In this document: in pieces, positions 14,465 to 17,043 of the stretch
Layout: each line of letters starts with the position of its first letter
Numbering within the stretch: position 1 is the first letter of the stretch
Assembly: GCA_900551415.1 (NCBI GenBank)
Contig: URWB01000044.1
Coordinates: forward strand, 1 to 17,043
Length of the DNA: 17,043 nt
Direction of reading: 5' to 3'
Source: an uncultured Eubacteriales bacterium
Lineage (GTDB): Bacteria; Bacillota; Clostridia; Peptostreptococcales; Anaerovoracaceae
The notes under the pieces: model-generated
Seen by the model: only the letters and a program-made list of their open reading frames with translations
Database searches by the model: none
Told to the model about the DNA's origin: nothing
Made by a program: the position numbers and the translations under genes

Positions 14465-14497
14465 ATATGCTTCGACTCTTTCGAGTCATTATCTCCT
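14465..14497 (-). promoter_or_regulatory. Ribosome binding site separated from start by a tetraloop hairpin
   Basis: Minus strand: AGGAGA (14497-14492), then GACTC-GAAA-GAGTC (14487-14474), a 5-pair stem capped by a GNRA loop, then the chr ATG at 14464. Linear spacing is 27 bases; with the hairpin folded out it is about 13. This could allow or modulate initiation. Confidence 0.5.
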
Positions 14498-14595
14498 TTC
14501 TACGATAGTTTCGTGCAATATTTTTTACAAAAAAACAACTGCGTATCCTTTGGTTCCGGCCGAGCGGGATGCCATCTCACCGAGAAGGGGCTTTT

Positions 14596-14621
14596 ATTAC
14601 TGCAAAAATTATCGCAGTAAT
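14596..14621. repeat. Perfect 8-base inverted repeat in the chr/spoIIM intergenic region
   Basis: ATTACTGC (14596-14603) and GCAGTAAT (14614-14621) flank a 10-base A/T-rich centre. It lies between the divergent chr and spoIIM starts, in a 262-base gap with no gene. It could be an operator or a leader stem for chr. No clear chr promoter was found nearby. Confidence 0.5.
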
Positions 14622-14666
14622 CTAAGCTACAGGTTTCATTTTTAGGAAAGTCTTCACACGCCTCCG

Positions 14667-14674
14667 CATACAAT
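14667..14674 (+). promoter_or_regulatory. Sigma-E-like -10 element before spoIIM
   Basis: CATACAAT equals the -10 consensus of the mother-cell sporulation factor sigma-E, which drives spoIIM in Bacillus subtilis. It lies 52 bases before the spoIIM ATG. The matching ATATT-like -35 element is not evident 14-15 bases upstream, so the assignment is tentative. Confidence 0.35.
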
Positions 14675-14726
14675 ATCATATACAAGGCTTCGAACGTAAA
14701 GGAAGGCCCACGAGGAGAGAAAGTTT

Positions 14727-15308
14727 ATGCGGCGCACATTACAATGGTTTTTTATCTTTTTGTTCCTGCTTGCTGTGGGTATCGCAAGCGGATCCTTTTT
14801 TGAAGTCTTCCTATATGGATCAGGTAAAGATTCTCTTGCAGAAACGCTAAATATCTTCTTAACCACACCGCAGGAAATGCTCAAAGTATTTCCGCATTTC
14901 CTGCGTCAAATATGCTTAAAAACAATCACAATCGCCGTACTTCTCCTGACTGTACCTTTCATACCCCCTCTTATGCTTTGTTTTCCACTGATCATTTTTG
15001 TAAAGGGATTCAGCTTAGGCTTCACTGTCTCCATGACGTTTGAGACGCTCGGCCTTGCCGGAATCCGGCAAATCGCTCTCACTATGTTTTTTGGTAAGTT
15101 GATACAACTGCCGCTGCTGTGTCTCTTATGCGCATATGCCGCTGAAACAGCGACACAAAGGAAGGGGAATTGCAAAGTACGCAAAATCCGCATAGGAAAC
15201 AAACTGAAACCGGACAAAAGTACGTTTCGCCGCTATACGCTCGTCTGTCTATGCGGACTGTTCCTCTACCTTATTTCTTTTTTACCTGAAGCTTTCCTTC
15301 TGTCATAA
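14727..15308 (+). CDS. spoIIM: Stage II sporulation protein M (SpoIIM family)
   Basis: Integral membrane protein; in Bacillus it works with SpoIID and SpoIIP in the engulfing membrane to drive forespore engulfment. The 193 residues start with a membrane segment (5-27, WFFIFLFLLAVGIASGSFF), then an outside loop rich in charge and Phe, then segments at about 64-98, 104-140 and 170-192. The VKGFSLGFTVSMTFETLGLA stretch is characteristic of the family. ATG 14727 follows GAGGAGAG. Context backs the call: nudF and xerD flank spoIIM in Bacillus as well. Sequence similarity is moderate, so a generic SpoIIM-like membrane protein is the alternative. Its last 38 bases overlap nudF on the other strand. 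Confidence 0.75.
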   Translation: MRRTLQWFFIFLFLLAVGIASGSFFEVFLYGSGKDSLAETLNIFLTTPQEMLKVFPHFLRQICLKTITIAVLLLTVPFIPPLMLCFPLIIFVKGFSLGFTVSMTFETLGLAGIRQIALTMFFGKLIQLPLLCLLCAYAAETATQRKGNCKVRKIRIGNKLKPDKSTFRRYTLVCLCGLFLYLISFLPEAFLLS

Positions 15309-15828
15309 GCTCTCGTACCATCAGGATGGCAATAATGGTCTTGGCGTCGTGGATTTCTCCGCGCATTACCATATGATGCAGCACCTCGATCGGATATTCT
15401 TCGATATCGATGGCCTCGTTTTCGTCAAAGTTGGTTTCGCCAGGCGTCAAGCCGGTGCAAAGGTAAAGGTATAAAACCTCTTCCGCGTACCCGACTGATG
15501 GATAAAATTCCGTCAAATACCGCACATGGCGGGCGCGATAGCCCGTTTCCTCCGCCAGTTCGCGCTTTGCCGTTTCCTCCGGTTTCTCACCCGGATCAAT
15601 CTTGCCTGCGGGCACTTCGAGCATCACACGTTCTGCGGGTTTGCGAAACTGTCTGACCATCACCATTTTGCCTTCGTCGGTTATGGCCGCCAGTACTGCG
15701 CCGCCGTTATGCTCAACGATTTCCCGATAAGAGGTTCCATGCAGCACCGTCACCTTGTCCCTGCGCAGATTAAGAATGCTGCCTTCGTAGATTCTATCAC
15801 TTTTGATTGTCTTTTCTTCAAAAATCAT
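15271..15828 (-). CDS. nudF: NUDIX hydrolase, ADP-ribose pyrophosphatase type
   Basis: Expected to split ADP-ribose to AMP and ribose 5-phosphate in the cytosol. The 185 residues contain a complete NUDIX box, G75-x5-E81-x7-R89-E90-L-x-E93-E94-x-G96-Y, with the metal-binding glutamates intact, preceded by MVRQFRKPAERVMLEVPAG, typical of the ADP-ribose group. FYPSVGYAEEVLYLYLCTGL follows, including the P-S element seen about 15 residues after the box in this group. ATG 15828 has a modest TAGGGA 7 bases upstream. It converges on spoIIM and overlaps it by 38 bases. The C-terminal KLQVKKK falls in the overlap. Confidence 0.95.
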   Translation of the reverse strand: MIFEEKTIKSDRIYEGSILNLRRDKVTVLHGTSYREIVEHNGGAVLAAITDEGKMVMVRQFRKPAERVMLEVPAGKIDPGEKPEETAKRELAEETGYRARHVRYLTEFYPSVGYAEEVLYLYLCTGLTPGETNFDENEAIDIEEYPIEVLHHMVMRGEIHDAKTIIAILMVRELMTEGKLQVKKK

Positions 15829-15861
15829 GTTTTTTCCCTATTATGTCTGTTTATTCTATTT

Positions 15862-16740
15862 TTACACATAGTTTTTTTCTGTGAGAAAACGCTGAATCTT
15901 GTCTCGCGTTTTCATGACGGATCTGCCCGGCTCTCTGGAATGCACACCTTTGGCTACCGCACCGCTGCCGCATACATAGCAGGCAATCGCCTTGCGATAA
16001 CTCTCATGTCTGTTTTTCATCGTTCGCAAATATCTGGCAGCGATTTCAATGCTGACATCTGCCTGGTACAGTTCCGATGCCTTGTATCCATAAGCCTTCG
16101 CGAAAGAAGATGTGCACTGCATCATGCCTTTATAGCCATATTTGCTGCGTGCCTTGGCGCGAAAGTTGCTTTCGCGCTGTGCCAGCGCCATCAGGACCTT
16201 CGGGTCAATCTTATTCTTCTTGCCTGATTTGATGAAATAGCCCGCCAGCTTGATGGACCATTCCTTGCTGAGGTTCTTGTTCTTGCCGCGAATATAAGCT
16301 GCAAGCCCTTTCTGATACTTGGAAACCGGTTTTGTCTCAGCCACCTTTTTGTCCTTGGAGTTTACCTTTGTATCCTTCTGCGTTCCTTCTGCAGCGGGTT
16401 TGTCCGTTTCTGTTTGCGCAGCATCGGCAGTATCTGTACTTTCACCATCTGTCAGCTTGCTTTCCTCCCGCGCAGGTACAGAATCCGCAGTCGTTCCCAC
16501 CGTCTGCCCATTCTCCCCGGAATCCGCAGGGCGCGTGCTTTCTGTGCCGTTTGCAGCATCTGTGCCTTCTGCGCTGTTTGTGCCGCCTGTGCCGTTCACG
16601 CTGTCTGTTCCGCCACTGCCGCCTTCTGTAGCCGCTGCCGGCGCGACCATCTCACCGTTTGGCTGATCCGCGTGCGCAAAGGCAGTGCTGCCCAGTGTGA
16701 GCGTCATTGTCAAAACCAATATCATTATTTTTTTACACAT
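15862..16740 (-). CDS. Secreted SLT-type lytic transglycosylase
   Basis: Cleaves the glycan strands of peptidoglycan outside the cell. Residues 1-24 are a signal peptide (MCKKIMILVLTMTLTLG, then a likely cut after AHA). Residues 25 to about 138 are a disordered linker of Gly, Thr, Ser, Ala, Asp and Glu with loose repeats such as GTDSVNGTGGTNSAEG. The SLT domain runs from about 143 to 292: LMALAQRESNF with catalytic Glu190, then YGYKGMMQ and later IEIAARYLRTMKNRH and ACYVCGSGAV. Start: ATG 16740 is 6 bases after AAAGGA, while in-frame ATG 16746 is directly against it. It is monocistronic here and downstream of the remnant symporter promoter. Substrate preference is unknown. Confidence 0.9.
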   Translation of the reverse strand: MCKKIMILVLTMTLTLGSTAFAHADQPNGEMVAPAAATEGGSGGTDSVNGTGGTNSAEGTDAANGTESTRPADSGENGQTVGTTADSVPAREESKLTDGESTDTADAAQTETDKPAAEGTQKDTKVNSKDKKVAETKPVSKYQKGLAAYIRGKNKNLSKEWSIKLAGYFIKSGKKNKIDPKVLMALAQRESNFRAKARSKYGYKGMMQCTSSFAKAYGYKASELYQADVSIEIAARYLRTMKNRHESYRKAIACYVCGSGAVAKGVHSREPGRSVMKTRDKIQRFLTEKNYV

Positions 16741-16766
16741 ACGCATTCCTTTCCGATTCCTCTTTT

Positions 16767-16787
16767 TGCGCGGGAAAACTTCCTGCG
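16767..16787. repeat. Hairpin in the leader of the transglycosylase gene
   Basis: GCGC-A-GGAA, loop GTT, TTCC-C-GCGC on the minus strand, about 27 bases before the ATG. There is no T run after it, so it is not a terminator; it may influence translation or RNA stability. Confidence 0.35.
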
Positions 16788-16828
16788 CGATCTCTTCGAA
16801 ACAGCAGTAAAAGTGTCTTATAAAACTT

Positions 16829-16906
16829 TTAGCATGTCCTGCAGGACAGGCGCGCTGATGGCAGGATGAAGCCCAGTTTCGACTTTAGATTTTCTCTTTC
16901 TATCAT
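16829..16906 (-). pseudogene. N-terminal remnant of a sodium:neurotransmitter symporter (SNF) gene
   Basis: A 25-codon frame with ATG 16906 and AGGAGA 7 bases upstream begins MIERENLKSKLGFILPSA. This matches the start of bacterial SNF transporters (xRENLKSKLGFILxSAGCAIGxGNVW). After the SA residues the similarity stops, the frame ends at TAA 16829 after seven more codons, and no later part of the symporter is seen downstream. The remnant keeps its promoter and ribosome binding site. It may now serve as a leader peptide before the transglycosylase gene. A deletion, or an assembly join near 16853, could have produced it. Confidence 0.7.
16835..16848. repeat. 14-base perfect palindrome
   Basis: TGTCCTGCAGGACA reads the same on both strands and sits within a few bases of where the symporter similarity ends. 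Confidence 0.5.
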
Positions 16907-16942
16907 GGTCTTCTCCTATTTGTCTTTGTGTATAACTATATA

Positions 16943-16951
16943 ATTATACCA
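16943..16951 (-). promoter_or_regulatory. Extended -10 promoter of the symporter remnant
   Basis: Minus-strand TGGTATAAT: perfect -10 (16948-16943) with TGn extension; a weak -35 TAGATT lies at 17 bases. The start near 16936 gives a 30-base leader to ATG 16906, and the transcript would continue into the transglycosylase gene. Confidence 0.65.
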
Positions 16952-16975
16952 TGTTTTTCTGAAAAAATCTAGGAT

Positions 16976-17025
16976 AAAAGTGAGCATAACGAAATCAGAG
17001 ATTTCTATGCACACATGGCGCTCAC
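16976..17025 (-). terminator. Probable terminator of a gene beyond the right edge
   Basis: Minus-strand hairpin: GTGAGC (17025-17020) pairs with GCTCAC (16985-16980), and inside it GCATA-GAAATC pairs with GATTTC-gt-TATGC around a TCT loop. TTTT follows at 16979. A competing stem CGCTCA/TGAGCG lies at 17019-17034. The right end from 16907 to 17043 holds no gene. Confidence 0.45.
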
Positions 17026-17043
17026 CCATGAGCGACGTTCCGC

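Noticed and set aside
14428..14485. Possible leader peptide starting at ATG 14485 directly after AAGGAGA and running over the chr start
   Set aside because: Spacing to the AGGAG is only about 3 bases, the frame is just over a dozen codons with no recognisable pattern, and the ATG lies next to the hairpin that better explains the layout.
16414..16869. Plus-strand frame of 151 codons opposite the transglycosylase
   Set aside because: It is an antisense product of the biased repeat linker and has no domain or ribosome binding site.

Overview
This window looks like a chromosomal stretch from a low-to-mid GC anaerobe of the Bacillota, class Clostridia, probably a metagenomic contig. The evidence is an oxygen-independent class III ribonucleotide reductase, formate-tetrahydrofolate ligase, a SpoIIM-type sporulation protein, a DUF5688 protein, an ECF-type vitamin transporter subunit, purine-rich AGGAGG ribosome binding sites, and the rplS-rbgA-rnhB and xerD/spoIIM/nudF gene groupings familiar from Firmicutes. 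No rRNA, tRNA, CRISPR array or insertion sequence was seen.

Left edge (1-2260). Bases 1 to about 540 hold part of an NCS2 xanthine/uracil permease with extremely GC-rich third codon positions. At about 540 it is abutted, out of frame, to an nrdD gene that has lost its last third, including the glycyl-radical loop. This is most simply a chimeric contig join; a real rearrangement is the alternative. nrdD has a good promoter with an NrdR-box-like operator on it.

Region 2300-5320. A GNAT acetyltransferase and a membrane-anchored protein are transcribed divergently from overlapping promoters. The anchored protein reads as an M20/PepD-type dipeptidase fold in which every recognisable metal and catalytic motif has been replaced. 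It is the best candidate here for something undescribed: an extracytoplasmic pseudopeptidase. A DUF5688 gene follows on the opposite strand.

Region 5590-11430, all minus strand: rplS (with a structured leader), rbgA/ylqF, rnhB, fhs, a tandem-OB SSB-like gene and glyA. Ribosome assembly (L19, RbgA), RNA/DNA hybrid removal (RNase HII) and one-carbon folate metabolism (Fhs, GlyA) are lined up. A terminator between rplS and rbgA and an extra promoter before glyA subdivide the run.

Region 11500-15830. An ECF S component (pantothenate type likely), a XerD-like recombinase lacking two catalytic residues, a two-gene small CHR (chromate-type) transporter pair with a 4-base overlap, spoIIM, and a NUDIX ADP-ribose pyrophosphatase. 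nudF, spoIIM and xerD lie in the same neighbourhood as in Bacillus subtilis; here the chr pair sits between spoIIM and xerD, and the 3' ends of spoIIM and nudF overlap.

Right edge (15860-17043). A secreted SLT-type lytic transglycosylase with a long disordered linker. Just upstream is an intact promoter, ribosome binding site and about 18 codons of a sodium:neurotransmitter symporter (SNF) gene whose remainder is gone, so the old symporter promoter probably now reads into the transglycosylase gene.
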